The translations under genes were made by a program, and so were the position numbers. A model generated the notes under the pieces. It ran no database searches and had not been told where the DNA came from. It worked only from the letters and a program-made list of their open reading frames with translations. A stretch of 64,000 nt of DNA from the NCBI RefSeq assembly GCF_900108095.1, contig NZ_FNWL01000002.1:478748-542747 (forward strand), in the 5' to 3' direction. This document shows, piece by piece, positions 44,222-52,907 of this stretch. Within the stretch, counting starts at the first letter, position 1. Each line of letters begins with the position of its first letter. This stretch comes from Natronorubrum sediminis (GTDB lineage: Archaea; Halobacteriota; Halobacteria; Halobacteriales; Natrialbaceae).

Positions 44222-45393
44222 TCTTTCTCTTTTTCGGCTCTGCCGCGTGCCATCAGGAACACGGCAACGTACTCTCTTAGTGACTGGTCTCCCTCCGAGA
44301 CCGTAAAGCTATCCCCACCGAGTTCGATCTCGCCACCCTGGGTCACGTCGACGGCAATTTCGTGCTCGCGGAAGGTCTCTGGGACGGCGTCGTCGAGCGG
44401 ATCGAAGTCCGCGATTTCGTCGCGTCCGAGTCGCACCGTCTTCAGTCCGCTCCCGCCGTGGAGGCTCCCCGGAAGCCGAATGAGTCGATTCGTGTCGGTC
44501 GTCACGGGCTCGTCGATCGGGGCGTTGTCGCGTTCGACGGCCTGCTTCGCGAATCGCTCGGCCAACTGTGCGACGGCCGTGTGGACGGTGACGTTGCCCG
44601 CCTCGAGTTGCTCGCGGTTGTTTCGGGCCGCGTTGAGCGTTGCCGTTGCCTTCCCCTCGCCGATTCCGTCGAACGCCTGGAGTCGCTCGAGGGCGGCTTC
44701 TTCCTCCAGTTCGAGCAACTCGTCGACGAACGCCATGAGGTGGTCGTGCGTGCGCCCGCCCCAGCCGCCGTCGACCTCGAGCGTCCGTCGCTCCGTCGGC
44801 GTCTTGCGGCCGAGACCGGCGACGGTTTCGGCCTCGATCAGTTCCTCGAAGTCCATGCCGATGCCCCGAACGTAATCGACGACCTCGCGGCGATGTTCGC
44901 GCTCGAGGTGGAGAATATTCTCGTCTCGGACGTGAACATGGTATCCGCGACCGCCGGAGAAGACGATCTCGAGGTCCTCGAACCCGAAGTCGTTCTCGAG
45001 GAACTCGAGGAGTCGCATGAGGGCGTCTTTACACTTCGCGAGCATCTCGGCGTAGGAGTCCTCGCCGAGGGTTACACTCGGCAGGTGGTCGGCGTCGAGG
45101 TCGAAGACGAGGTCGGCCGATTGCCAATCCTTCTCGTTCATCGAACTCGCGCCGGGATCGCGAAAGCGCCCCGCCGAGAAGTAGACGTGGCGCGGTCGTT
45201 TTCGGACGAGAAACTCCGAGATATCGCCTAACTCGAGGAGCGACCGGTGACGGACCATGGTCGTGTCGGGGCCGTCGGTCCAGGGGATGAATCCCCACTC
45301 GCGTTCGTTCGCCGCGGGTGGCGGCGTGATCTCTGTCCGTCGGTAGTGATCACGAAATCGACCCCGAAGATAGGCTCTCGTTCGCTCCTCCAT
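44218..45393 (-). CDS. priS: DNA primase small (catalytic) subunit PriS
   Basis: 391 residues. The catalytic centre is DLVFDLDADHLPS, with Asp98 and Asp100 binding metal; VYFSAGRFRDP and VFSGGRGYHVHVRDE complete the nucleotide site, and RLIRLPGSLHGGSGLKTV lies near the C-terminus. It makes RNA primers with PriL at the replication fork. The start ATG at 45393 gives EERTRAYLRGRFRDHYRR as in relatives. First gene of a two-gene unit with GINS; PriL is not in the window. Confidence 0.96.
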   Translation of the reverse strand: MEERTRAYLRGRFRDHYRRTEITPPPAANEREWGFIPWTDGPDTTMVRHRSLLELGDISEFLVRKRPRHVYFSAGRFRDPGASSMNEKDWQSADLVFDLDADHLPSVTLGEDSYAEMLAKCKDALMRLLEFLENDFGFEDLEIVFSGGRGYHVHVRDENILHLEREHRREVVDYVRGIGMDFEELIEAETVAGLGRKTPTERRTLEVDGGWGGRTHDHLMAFVDELLELEEEAALERLQAFDGIGEGKATATLNAARNNREQLEAGNVTVHTAVAQLAERFAKQAVERDNAPIDEPVTTDTNRLIRLPGSLHGGSGLKTVRLGRDEIADFDPLDDAVPETFREHEIAVDVTQGGEIELGGDSFTVSEGDQSLREYVAVFLMARGRAEKEKE

Positions 45394-45561
45394 GCACCTG
45401 ACGTAGTCATCGATACGGGACTATAGTTGTGCCGGACTGTTCTGGACGCTGGCGGGTGTCGGTAGATTCGACAGGTTCGCTGAGACGAGTGCTGACGCCG
45501 TGTGACACGTCGCGCGTCGTTCGCTAACCGTCAGGAACCGACCAGAAGCGACCGTCGCGTG

Positions 45562-46038
45562 TTAGCGTCGCATCAGATCCGAGATTTTGTCGGTGATGCC
45601 GACGTCGGAGCCGAGTTTCAGGTAGTAGGCGTCGCCGCCGTCCTCGTAGTAGTCGTCGATTCGGCGTTTAATCTCGAAGCCGAGATGTTCGTAGAACTGG
45701 AGGGCGTTTTCGTTGCTCGTTCGAGCGTGGCAGGTGATCGTATCGTTGTCCGCTGCGACGCGGGCGATCAGTTGCTTGCCGATTCCCTCGCCGCGGAGTT
45801 TGGGCGACACTGCTAGAAAGAGGATGTATCCGTCGCGACGAACGGCTGCAAATCCGACTAGCTCGCCTTCCTGAACGTAACAGTGGACCGTCGAACGACG
45901 AAACGCATCGGAGAAGAAGTTGCGTCGCTGCTTGAGTACGCCTTCCTGGCGATTGATCTCCTCTTTGAGTTGCCAGGCCGCGTCGACGAGGTCGTCGTTG
46001 CCCGGCGGGACGACACGACTGTCGATGTTGACGCTCAC
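45562..46038 (-). CDS. GNAT-family N-acetyltransferase
   Basis: 158 residues. The acetyl-CoA motif is LAVSPKLRGEGIGKQLIARVA (Q/R-x-x-G-x-G/A loop), preceded by strands VQEGELVGFAAVRRDGYILF and followed by ALQFYEHLGFEIKRRI. The substrate amine is not identifiable. Divergent from the archease gene and unlinked to priS by operon structure. Confidence 0.87.
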   Translation of the reverse strand: MSVNIDSRVVPPGNDDLVDAAWQLKEEINRQEGVLKQRRNFFSDAFRRSTVHCYVQEGELVGFAAVRRDGYILFLAVSPKLRGEGIGKQLIARVAADNDTITCHARTSNENALQFYEHLGFEIKRRIDDYYEDGGDAYYLKLGSDVGITDKISDLMRR

Positions 46039-46175
46039 TAGCTGGTTCTACCAGCGTGGTCAATATAATTCCACCGGCAGCCACCGACCACACGGTCGAT
46101 CGTGTCGGATCGACACGACGTGATCGAAACCGACGGGCATACCACCATCGTCGTCGAATCCGAACGCATCGAGTG

Positions 46176-46682
46176 ATGACACGATCACAGGACGAGCGGT
46201 TCGAACTCCGCGACCACACGGCTGACATCGCGGTCGAAGCGACCGGCGACTCCCTCGAGGACGTCTTCGGTGCCGTCGCCGACGGACTCGCAGCCGCCTC
46301 CTGTGATTCGATTCCGGAGGAGGCGACGGAGCGCTTTTCCCTCGAGGTGAGCGCCGAAGGTCTCGAGGCCCTCCTGTTTGACTATCTCGACGAACTGATA
46401 TACCTGCGAGACGTGCGAGCGGAACTCCCGGTCGACCACCACGTCGAGCAAATTCGAGGGCCAGAGGACGAATCTGCGGCCGACGCGACAGGGACGACCG
46501 ACGACACCGACACAGCTGCTGCCGACGAGTGGGTGCTCGAGGCCAGCGCGCGCGGCGTCTCACTCGCGGATATCCACGCTCGAGAGATCAAAGCGGTGAC
46601 GTACTCGGAGATGCGCCTCGAGCGGTTCGACGATGACGGCGGGGGAGACGGCTGGGAAGCGTACGTCGTCTTCGACGTCTGA
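46176..46682 (+). CDS. Archease, RtcB activator
   Basis: 168 residues. ELRDHTADIAVEATGDSLEDVFGAVADGL is the archease start with the conserved Asp-His-Thr-Ala-Asp; VSAEGLEALLFDYLDELIYLRD and AREIKAVTYSEMRLER continue it. Archease helps the RNA ligase RtcB reload with GMP and become active on tRNA exon joining. Its gene lies 67 bases ahead of rtcB on the same strand. A 25-residue acidic insertion rich in Asp, Thr and Ala (ESAADATGTTDDTDTAAAD) sits between the core strands, not in most archeases. ATG 46176 chosen over 46056. Confidence 0.92.
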   Translation: MTRSQDERFELRDHTADIAVEATGDSLEDVFGAVADGLAAASCDSIPEEATERFSLEVSAEGLEALLFDYLDELIYLRDVRAELPVDHHVEQIRGPEDESAADATGTTDDTDTAAADEWVLEASARGVSLADIHAREIKAVTYSEMRLERFDDDGGGDGWEAYVVFDV

Positions 46683-46749
46683 ACGACGGTAACTGTCCGC
46701 TCGAGCGACGATACGAAGCCCTTTCACCGTCGGGAACCGACGTACACGT

Positions 46750-48216
46750 ATGAGCAACGCCACGTTCGACGCCGACGGAATCACGCTTGAGCAGGTGCGT
46801 GAGTACGTCTGGGAGGTTCCACAGACGGGGAACATGCGCGCGCCCGCTCGTTTCCTGGCGAGCGAAGCGCTTCTCGAGGAGATCACGGAAGACAAAACGC
46901 TCGAGCAGATTTCGAACACGACCCACCTGCCGGGGATCACGAATCACGCGATCTGCATGCCCGACGGCCACCAGGGATACGGTTTTCCGGTCGGCGGCGT
47001 CGGTGCACTCGACGCCGAAGACGGCTGTATCTCCCCCGGAGCAGTAGGATACGACATCAACTGCGGTGTCCGGATGATGCGAACGAACCTGACCTACGAC
47101 GACCTCCAGGGCCGCGAGGAGGAACTCGTCGACTCCCTCTTTGCAAACATCCCGTCGGGACTCGGTGGCGGTGGCATCGTCGAGGCTGACGTCGACACCG
47201 TCGACGAGATCCTCGCACGTGGTGTCGATTGGGCCCTCGAGAACGGCCACGCCGTCGAAGCGGATCTGCTCCACTGTGAAGACGAGGGAATGCGAGAGGG
47301 TGCGGATCCCTCGAAGGTCTCCCAGAAGGCCAAAGACCGCGGGAAAAACCAGATCGGTTCGCTCGGGTCGGGGAATCACTTCCTCGAGGTCCAGCGGGTG
47401 ACTGACGTCTTCGACGACGAGGTCGGCGACGCGTTCGGACTCGAGGAAGACCAGATCGTGGTTCTCATCCACTGTGGCTCGCGCGGACTGGGTCACCAGA
47501 CGTGTAACGATTACCTCCGGAAGATCGAGAAACAACACCAGGGCTTGCTGAATCAGCTCCCGGACAAAGAGCTGGCCGCAGCGCCCGCTGGCTCTCAACT
47601 CGCTGAGGACTACTACGCGGCGATGAACGCGGCGATCAACTTCGCGTGGGTCAACCGACAGCTGATCATGCATCGCACGCGGCAGGTGTTCGAACGCGTC
47701 TTCGAGCGCTCGTGGGAGGCGATGGAGATGGACCTGCTCTACGACGTGGCCCACAATATCGCGAAGAAGGAGACGCACGATGTCGACGGCGAGGAGCGGG
47801 AACTCTTCGTCCACCGAAAGGGCGCGACTCGAGCGTTCCCCGCTGGCCACCCCGAAGTGCCGAAAGCGTACCGCGACGTCGGCCAGCCGGTCATCATCCC
47901 CGGCAGCATGGGCGCGGGTAGCTACGTCCTTCGCGGCGGCGAGAACTCGATGGATCTCACGTTCGGCTCGACGGCCCACGGCGCGGGGCGGCTAATGAGT
48001 CGAACGCAGGCGAAAGACGAGTTCTGGGGCGGCGACGTGCAGGACGAACTCGAGGAACAAGACCAGATTTACGTCAAAGCACAGTCGGGTGCGACGGTCG
48101 CCGAGGAAGCACCCGGCGTCTACAAGGACGTCGACGAGGTCGTCCGCGTCTCGGACGAACTCGGGATTGGCGACAAGGTTGCGCGGACGTTCCCCGTGTG
48201 TAATATCAAGGGCTAG
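46750..48216 (+). CDS. rtcB: tRNA-splicing RNA ligase RtcB
   Basis: 488 residues. Manganese-site residues GYDINCGVRM (Asp102, Cys105) and the active-site HGAGR (nucleotidylated His, about residue 409) are in place, with ICMPDGHQGYGFPVGGVG, LIHCGSRGLGHQ, KGATRAFPAGHPEVP and GSMGAGSYVLRGGENS. It joins 2',3'-cyclic-phosphate and 5'-OH RNA ends, chiefly tRNA exons. Fully sized, no intein apparent (relatives often carry one). The archease gene upstream is the expected partner. Confidence 0.96.
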   Translation: MSNATFDADGITLEQVREYVWEVPQTGNMRAPARFLASEALLEEITEDKTLEQISNTTHLPGITNHAICMPDGHQGYGFPVGGVGALDAEDGCISPGAVGYDINCGVRMMRTNLTYDDLQGREEELVDSLFANIPSGLGGGGIVEADVDTVDEILARGVDWALENGHAVEADLLHCEDEGMREGADPSKVSQKAKDRGKNQIGSLGSGNHFLEVQRVTDVFDDEVGDAFGLEEDQIVVLIHCGSRGLGHQTCNDYLRKIEKQHQGLLNQLPDKELAAAPAGSQLAEDYYAAMNAAINFAWVNRQLIMHRTRQVFERVFERSWEAMEMDLLYDVAHNIAKKETHDVDGEERELFVHRKGATRAFPAGHPEVPKAYRDVGQPVIIPGSMGAGSYVLRGGENSMDLTFGSTAHGAGRLMSRTQAKDEFWGGDVQDELEEQDQIYVKAQSGATVAEEAPGVYKDVDEVVRVSDELGIGDKVARTFPVCNIKG

Positions 48217-48459
48217 TGACGCGGTAGCGCTGTGTTGCCGTTCTCGTCTTCGGTTACTACTGGCGCGGTTGTACCGGAAGGGTATCCCACACTAACAGTT
48301 ACCTACCGAGACAACGGAGAACCGCGTTGCGCTCGAGGAAGCGATGATTTGATCCGACGAGCATCGCTGTTGGCTGTAAACAGCCGGCAAGCAGATATCA
48401 CACTGCCTAACTCACACTCTCGAGACAGCCGATCGAACCGACTGTCTGTCGCGTTAACA

Positions 48460-51042
48460 CTACGATTGAAACCGCGCTACGACGTTCGCCGAGAGGATAC
48501 TCCCGCCCGAGACAAGTCCTGCGAGCCCGAAGAGCAGTCCGACCCCGTTCACGATCGTCGCTGCGGTCGAACCGTCGCTATCTTCGTCCCCGTCGCTGTC
48601 GTCGCCTTCGTCTTCTGCTTCGGACGCTTCTGAAGCCGCGTCATCGTCGACGTCGAGTTCGAGGGCCAATTCGAGTTCGAACCAGTTGGTCCCCTCGTCG
48701 ACTGACGGCAGGTCGAGTTCCGAATCGATGATGCTGTCGCCGGTCGTGTCGTCGACGACGAACTCGTTGTCGACCAGTGTGGCCGCTCCGGATTCATCCG
48801 AGGCGTCGCTCGCGCCCTCGAGCGAGCCGCTTTCACCGGTGGTCGTGTCAATTTCGAACGCAAACTGTCTGTCTTCGTCGCCTTCGATCGCAACCTCGAG
48901 TTCGCCTTCGATCGTCATCTCGCCGGTTTCGTCGTCGATCGTACCGGAGAGACCGTCCGGGGCGTCGACTTCAGCTTCGATGCCCGAGTCTGTCTCGAGG
49001 TTAGGGAACGTGACGCCCGTTGACTCCCAGGAGTCGCCGTCGATCTCGCCGACGATCTGGATATGTTCGTCGTCCTCACCCTGTGCCGGGAACTCGAGGC
49101 CTTCTTCGAACGCTTCGTCCCGATCCGCGTCCTCGGCGAAGGAGATGAAACCGCCCTGACTGTGTGCGATGAACGTGTCGTCACCAGCGCCCTCCTCGTT
49201 GTCACCAGCGCCCTCCTCGTCGTCACCCGATTCGTTCGACTCACTGACTTCGATATCGGTCGTTTCGCTGTCGTCCTCGCTTTCGATCTCCGCCGTGTAC
49301 TCGCCGGTGTCGTCCGTGTCGGGCTCCCACTCGAGAGATACCGTTTCTTCCTCGTCGGCCTCGATTTCGACGGTTTCGCTCGTCGACTCGTCGCCGAGCG
49401 AGACCGTGACATCTTGTTCCCCAGTGTCGCTGCCGGTGTTGTGGACGGTGCCAGCCACTTCGTGCGTTTCGCCCGGTTCTCCGTCGTCGGCGTCGATGTC
49501 AACGTCGAATTCGGTGTCGCCTTCCTCGAGGGTCACGTCCTGTTCGGTCGTTTCGCCCTCAGACACGTCTACCTCGACGGTTGACTCGGCGTAGCCGTCG
49601 GCATCGACCTGAAGATCGTGGCTACCCTGATCGAGCGCGACGTCGTACGCCCCGTCGCTGTCGGTTTCCGTAGAGCCGACGCCATCAGCCGATTCGACGG
49701 TGGCATCCTCGATCGGCTCGCCGTCTTCGTTCTCGACGACGCCTTCGACTGTTCCACTCGCCGCCTCGACTTCGTCGAGATCGAGATCGAGGTCGAGTTC
49801 GAACCAGTTAGTTCCCTCCTCGGTCGAGGGTAGTCCGAGCGAACTGTCGATGACGCTGTCGCCAGTCCGGTCCTCAACGAGGAACTCGTTGTCGACGAGC
49901 GTCACCGCTCCGCCATCCTCGTCAAAATCGTCGTCGCCGCTAAGTTCGTTGCTATCGTCCGTCGTGCTACCAATTTCGAACTGGAACGACGTGTCCTCGT
50001 CCCCATCGACGAGAACCGTTAGTTCACCTTCGGTCGCCATCATCTCGCCGTCGTCTATCTCGCCCGATAGTCCGTCGCGAGCCTCCACTTCGGCATCGGC
50101 CGCCCCTGCGTCAAGCGTCGGGAACGAAACGCTGGTCGACTCCCACGTTCCGTCGTCGAAGACGGCGCCCTCGATCTCGATCGGATCGTCACCGTCGTCT
50201 GCGACCGGGAACGAAACGCCATCATCCTCCGCGTCGGCAGCCGTTCCGTCCTCGTCGAACGCGATGAATCCGCCTTGGCTCTCCGTCGTAAACTCGCCGA
50301 CCTGTGCGCCCTCAGTCGGTGACTCGTCGCTGGGTTCGGTGATTTCGACTTCGTCCGACCCCCAATGAATCTCGTCGTCGTCGTACTCCGAGAGTCCCGT
50401 TTTTCCCCACCACATCGTCGACTCGTCCTGGACGTCGACCGTCGCTGTCTCGCCGCCGTCGCCGACGGCGACGAACTCGACCGTCGCGACCGTGGTGTCC
50501 ATCGCTGGCGTTCCATCGCCGTCACCGATAATTTTGTCGACACCTTCGTCGCTGGTTGTTTCGAGGAAGCTCGGCACCCACTCGACGGCGACCGTTCCGT
50601 CGCCAGTCTCGACTTCGAGGTCCTCATCGTCGGCGAGCAACGTCTCGGCGTCGGTAAACGCGAGCTGATCGTCGTCGTAGTCGATGTCGAGTTCAAAGCC
50701 GGTAATCTCCGCGTCCTCATCGTCGTCAACCAACTGGTTTGCCTCGATATCGACGCTTACTCGCTCACCTGCTTCCGTCGAGGTGTTCTCCGGTGTGACC
50801 TCGTGATCGGCGTCTGCCGATCCCGATGCTGATAGTGCACCGACGCTACCCGCCGACGTGTGCGATGACTCGAGCGCGGCCGTCCGATCGGTTGGCTCCG
50901 CAGCGCTGTCGGTCGCCATCACGGACCCGCCAGCCAACCCAAGCACCGAGGTAATGAGGAGTACTGCCATTATTGTGACGACAATAGATCGGCGTTGGTG
51001 TCGCCGATCTAAGGTACGCTGGCTATCGGTGGTCAGTTTCAT
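48460..51042 (-). CDS. Large secreted cohesin-like surface protein with C-terminal anchor
   Basis: 860 residues, strongly acidic. N-terminal Sec-type signal (RRSIVVTIMAVLLITSVLGLAGGSVMA). Order: a cohesin-like beta domain at about 80-225 (TSTEAGERVSVDIEANQL, EITGFELDIDYDDDQLAF, ATVEFVAVGDGGETATVD); a repeated module starting SQGGFI (first copy about 245-425, second about 635-800); between them a carboxypeptidase-regulatory-like domain (GVVENEDGEPIEDATVESAD) and a CARDB-like domain (EVAGTVHNTGSDTGEQDVTV). A final hydrophobic stretch VNGVGLLFGLAGLVSGG anchors it. Both modules end with LDL/LEL. A dockerin partner is not in the window. Stop overlap or operon: none. Function: likely cell-surface adhesion or matrix; inferred. 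Confidence 0.75.
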   Translation of the reverse strand: MKLTTDSQRTLDRRHQRRSIVVTIMAVLLITSVLGLAGGSVMATDSAAEPTDRTAALESSHTSAGSVGALSASGSADADHEVTPENTSTEAGERVSVDIEANQLVDDDEDAEITGFELDIDYDDDQLAFTDAETLLADDEDLEVETGDGTVAVEWVPSFLETTSDEGVDKIIGDGDGTPAMDTTVATVEFVAVGDGGETATVDVQDESTMWWGKTGLSEYDDDEIHWGSDEVEITEPSDESPTEGAQVGEFTTESQGGFIAFDEDGTAADAEDDGVSFPVADDGDDPIEIEGAVFDDGTWESTSVSFPTLDAGAADAEVEARDGLSGEIDDGEMMATEGELTVLVDGDEDTSFQFEIGSTTDDSNELSGDDDFDEDGGAVTLVDNEFLVEDRTGDSVIDSSLGLPSTEEGTNWFELDLDLDLDEVEAASGTVEGVVENEDGEPIEDATVESADGVGSTETDSDGAYDVALDQGSHDLQVDADGYAESTVEVDVSEGETTEQDVTLEEGDTEFDVDIDADDGEPGETHEVAGTVHNTGSDTGEQDVTVSLGDESTSETVEIEADEEETVSLEWEPDTDDTGEYTAEIESEDDSETTDIEVSESNESGDDEEGAGDNEEGAGDDTFIAHSQGGFISFAEDADRDEAFEEGLEFPAQGEDDEHIQIVGEIDGDSWESTGVTFPNLETDSGIEAEVDAPDGLSGTIDDETGEMTIEGELEVAIEGDEDRQFAFEIDTTTGESGSLEGASDASDESGAATLVDNEFVVDDTTGDSIIDSELDLPSVDEGTNWFELELALELDVDDDAASEASEAEDEGDDSDGDEDSDGSTAATIVNGVGLLFGLAGLVSGGSILSANVVARFQS
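49180..49221. repeat. Two 21-bp tandem repeats inside the cohesin-like gene
   Basis: Two adjacent 21-base units differing only in their last base; in the minus-strand protein they encode GDNEEGAGDD-type repeats in the acidic linker ahead of the second module. In-frame, so harmless, and a likely source of length variation between strains. Confidence 0.85.
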
Positions 51043-51540
51043 CTCTGCACGATACATTCACACACACGGTTTTATTTGTATTGGTGACTTTCACCCATAT
51101 TGATTTGGGCAGTATCGGTTAGTAGAAATAATCGGCTTAGATGCTCTAGAAACAGATATCTAGGCCGATCTAGATAATGGGGGATGTGTGTCGAAGTCCC
51201 GATCGAATTGCTAATTTACTGGCTCAGTTAAACAAGCTACAAGTTTAATCCCGTGTTAGAGGAATATCCGCGTCAATGAAATCGTCTTTCTTTCCGACGA
51301 TCGCTTTTCCGTCTGGGAGTTATTCGTCGTCATCGTGGTCCTCCGTATCTCGTCCGTCGTGAGTAAGACGAAGACAAATTAGTTACCTCATAGTGTAAAT
51401 AGCAATATCTTAGGCTGGAATCGATGCGATAACGTTTGCATCAACTACCCGAGTCGACCGGTTCAGTCACTTCTGTGCCGTAACGTGAAAAATATCACCA
51501 ACGCTTTAATTACACATGATTGTGAACACCACGTCACACC
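51043..51540. other. AT-rich regulatory spacer without genes
   Basis: About 500 bases with AT content clearly above the surroundings, separating two divergent genes. No ORF longer than about 25 codons is convincing. It contains an inverted repeat at 51157-51176, TATA-like stretches such as GTTTTATTTG (51068-51077, minus gene) and TTTAATTACA (51504-51513, plus gene, centred 32 bases from the ATG at 51541). Confidence 0.55.
51157..51176. promoter_or_regulatory. Inverted repeat with clustered CTAG tetranucleotides
   Basis: TATCTAG (51157-51163), six-base spacer, CTAGATA (51170-51176): a perfect 7-base inverted repeat. With the CTAG at 51145-51148, three CTAG lie within 29 bases. CTAG is generally rare in haloarchaeal DNA, so a cluster in a promoter is notable; a regulator site is possible but unproven. 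Confidence 0.4.
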
Positions 51541-52152
51541 ATGGCAAATGAATCGTCACCGAGATCCTCGATTGAATCCGGTGCGCAAGATGATCCCCCA
51601 CTGGCATTACCACAAAATCAGGCCAAGCAAGCACAGCCACAAAGTCAGCCAGTTGACCACTCCTTTCAGGAAGAAGAGTCAACAGAAACTGTCGAGTTGC
51701 CGTTGTCGTACGAAGCGTTGTGGACGCTCGGACGGGTCGTTGGGACGATGTTGCTCGTCGGCGTCGGGATCGGTATGTCCAGTTTGCTGACGTGGTTCTG
51801 GATTGAATCAGCGATCCTGCCGGAGCAAAGTGGCACTGAGGCCCAAATCGTCGAGGGGTACACGCCATTGGTCTTTCTGATCGCTGCCGCGCTCGCTGCG
51901 CCCATCGTCGCTAGCATCGTCGGTTTATTCGAGGGTCGTAAACTATCAACATGGAGCGGAGTCGTGTTGGTCAGTGTCGGTTGTTTCGTCGGTGCCGTAC
52001 TCTTGGTCTTTGCTGCCGGGATGTTCGTCGGCCTGTCGGGGGCTGGCGGCAATGGTGGACCCAGCCCACTCGACCTCGTCACTCTGGCCGGATTGAGCGG
52101 ACTCGCCAGCGTGATCGTCGGTACACTCATCACAATTCCTGATGCGGCCTGA
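51541..52152 (+). CDS. Membrane protein of unknown function, four helices
   Basis: 203 residues. A hydrophilic, Gln/Ser-rich N-terminus (residues 1-55) precedes four hydrophobic segments: LWTLGRVVGTMLLVGVGIGMSSLLTWFW, YTPLVFLIAAALAAPIVASIVGLF, WSGVVLVSVGCFVGAVLLVFAAGMFVG and DLVTLAGLSGLASVIVGTLI. No transport or enzyme motif recognised. The gene sits in the less GC-rich, lightly populated stretch and may be lineage-specific. Confidence 0.75.
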   Translation: MANESSPRSSIESGAQDDPPLALPQNQAKQAQPQSQPVDHSFQEEESTETVELPLSYEALWTLGRVVGTMLLVGVGIGMSSLLTWFWIESAILPEQSGTEAQIVEGYTPLVFLIAAALAAPIVASIVGLFEGRKLSTWSGVVLVSVGCFVGAVLLVFAAGMFVGLSGAGGNGGPSPLDLVTLAGLSGLASVIVGTLITIPDAA

Positions 52153-52536
52153 ACCGCACCGCCTCATTCTGATCTGAGAGCCCATTTTAACTGAATTGAG
52201 GCGTTAAGCCCCCTCACTCAGCGAGCACCGACCGAATGCAAGACGCGATCAGGGAGAGGAGACAGTACCTCGATTCAGCACACCGAGCTAACGCTTGTTT
52301 TGTACCGGGACGGATGGGATGTCCTTCGAACAGTAACAGCAACTCGATCGCTCGTTACTATTCATGGAGATACTGAAGAGATACTTGCTGCAAACTATGT
52401 CGAAGATGACGGTTTTACTCCACTTGAGGCCCTGCACCTCGTCACATCCGGTGACCCACCAATTGTTTCTAGCGAAGGTGCATATGACGGGTAGTCTGAG
52501 CGAGTCCGGATCGAGGAGCAAACACAATAGTCGACA
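52153..52536. other. Intergenic stretch with one orphan ORF
   Basis: Lower GC than neighbours. Contains a coding-like frame (52300-52494, listed separately) and otherwise nothing recognisable. The composition difference suggests recent origin or decay. Confidence 0.45.
52300..52494 (+). CDS. Orphan small ORF or gene remnant
   Basis: 64 residues from a TTG: YRDGWDVLRTVTATRSLVTI, HGDTEEILAANYVEDDGFTP, LEALHLVTSGDPPIVSSEGA. The frame remains open upstream (TELTLVLYRDGW), with no ATG, so it looks like the C-terminal part of a truncated gene. Codons ending in T or A (GAT, GGT, TTT, ACT) are frequent, unlike neighbouring genes, which suggests horizontal transfer or decay. No family recognised. Confidence 0.35.
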   Translation: MYRDGWDVLRTVTATRSLVTIHGDTEEILAANYVEDDGFTPLEALHLVTSGDPPIVSSEGAYDG

Positions 52537-52755
52537 CTACTGTACGCGATACGGATTCCCGTCGTCCGACCCATTGTCGCCGTCGTCATCCCCCTCGTAG
52601 GGTTTTCGTGCCGTGATCGTCACCGTCGCCTCGGGGTCGTCTTCGTCCGCCCAGGGGCTATCGTACGCCGAAATCTCGAGATCGGTGACGTCCCAGCCCT
52701 CCGCTTCGACGAGTTCGACTAACTTTCGTTGGTCCTCGAGCATATCGTCGTCCAT
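52537..52755 (-). CDS. Small acidic haloarchaeal protein
   Basis: 72 residues. DDDMLEDQRKLVELVEAEGWDVTDLEISAYDSPWADEDDPEATVTITARKP, then a Gly/Asp tail. Strand-helix pattern of a small beta-rich protein; acidic and soluble. No family known to me. The ATG at 52755 follows a longer in-frame GC-rich extension from 52806 that was rejected as it reads [13 protein letters not shown], out of character for the proteome. Divergent from moaA. Confidence 0.72.
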   Translation of the reverse strand: MDDDMLEDQRKLVELVEAEGWDVTDLEISAYDSPWADEDDPEATVTITARKPYEGDDDGDNGSDDGNPYRVQ

Positions 52756-52907
52756 ACTCCTGCGTTTGCGAGTCAGTCGGGTAGGTCTTCCGCCGGCCAA
52801 TTGCAACTACCTTTCACACCAATACGGCCGTTTTCGAAACCAAAATGAGTTACATAACGGTCCGCGAACCCAGCGAGTTTAAGCGGTTCCGTCTGCAATC
52901 AGGTGGC

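Noticed and set aside
49180-49221. CRISPR-like array
   Set aside because: Only two 21-bp in-frame coding repeats with no spacers.
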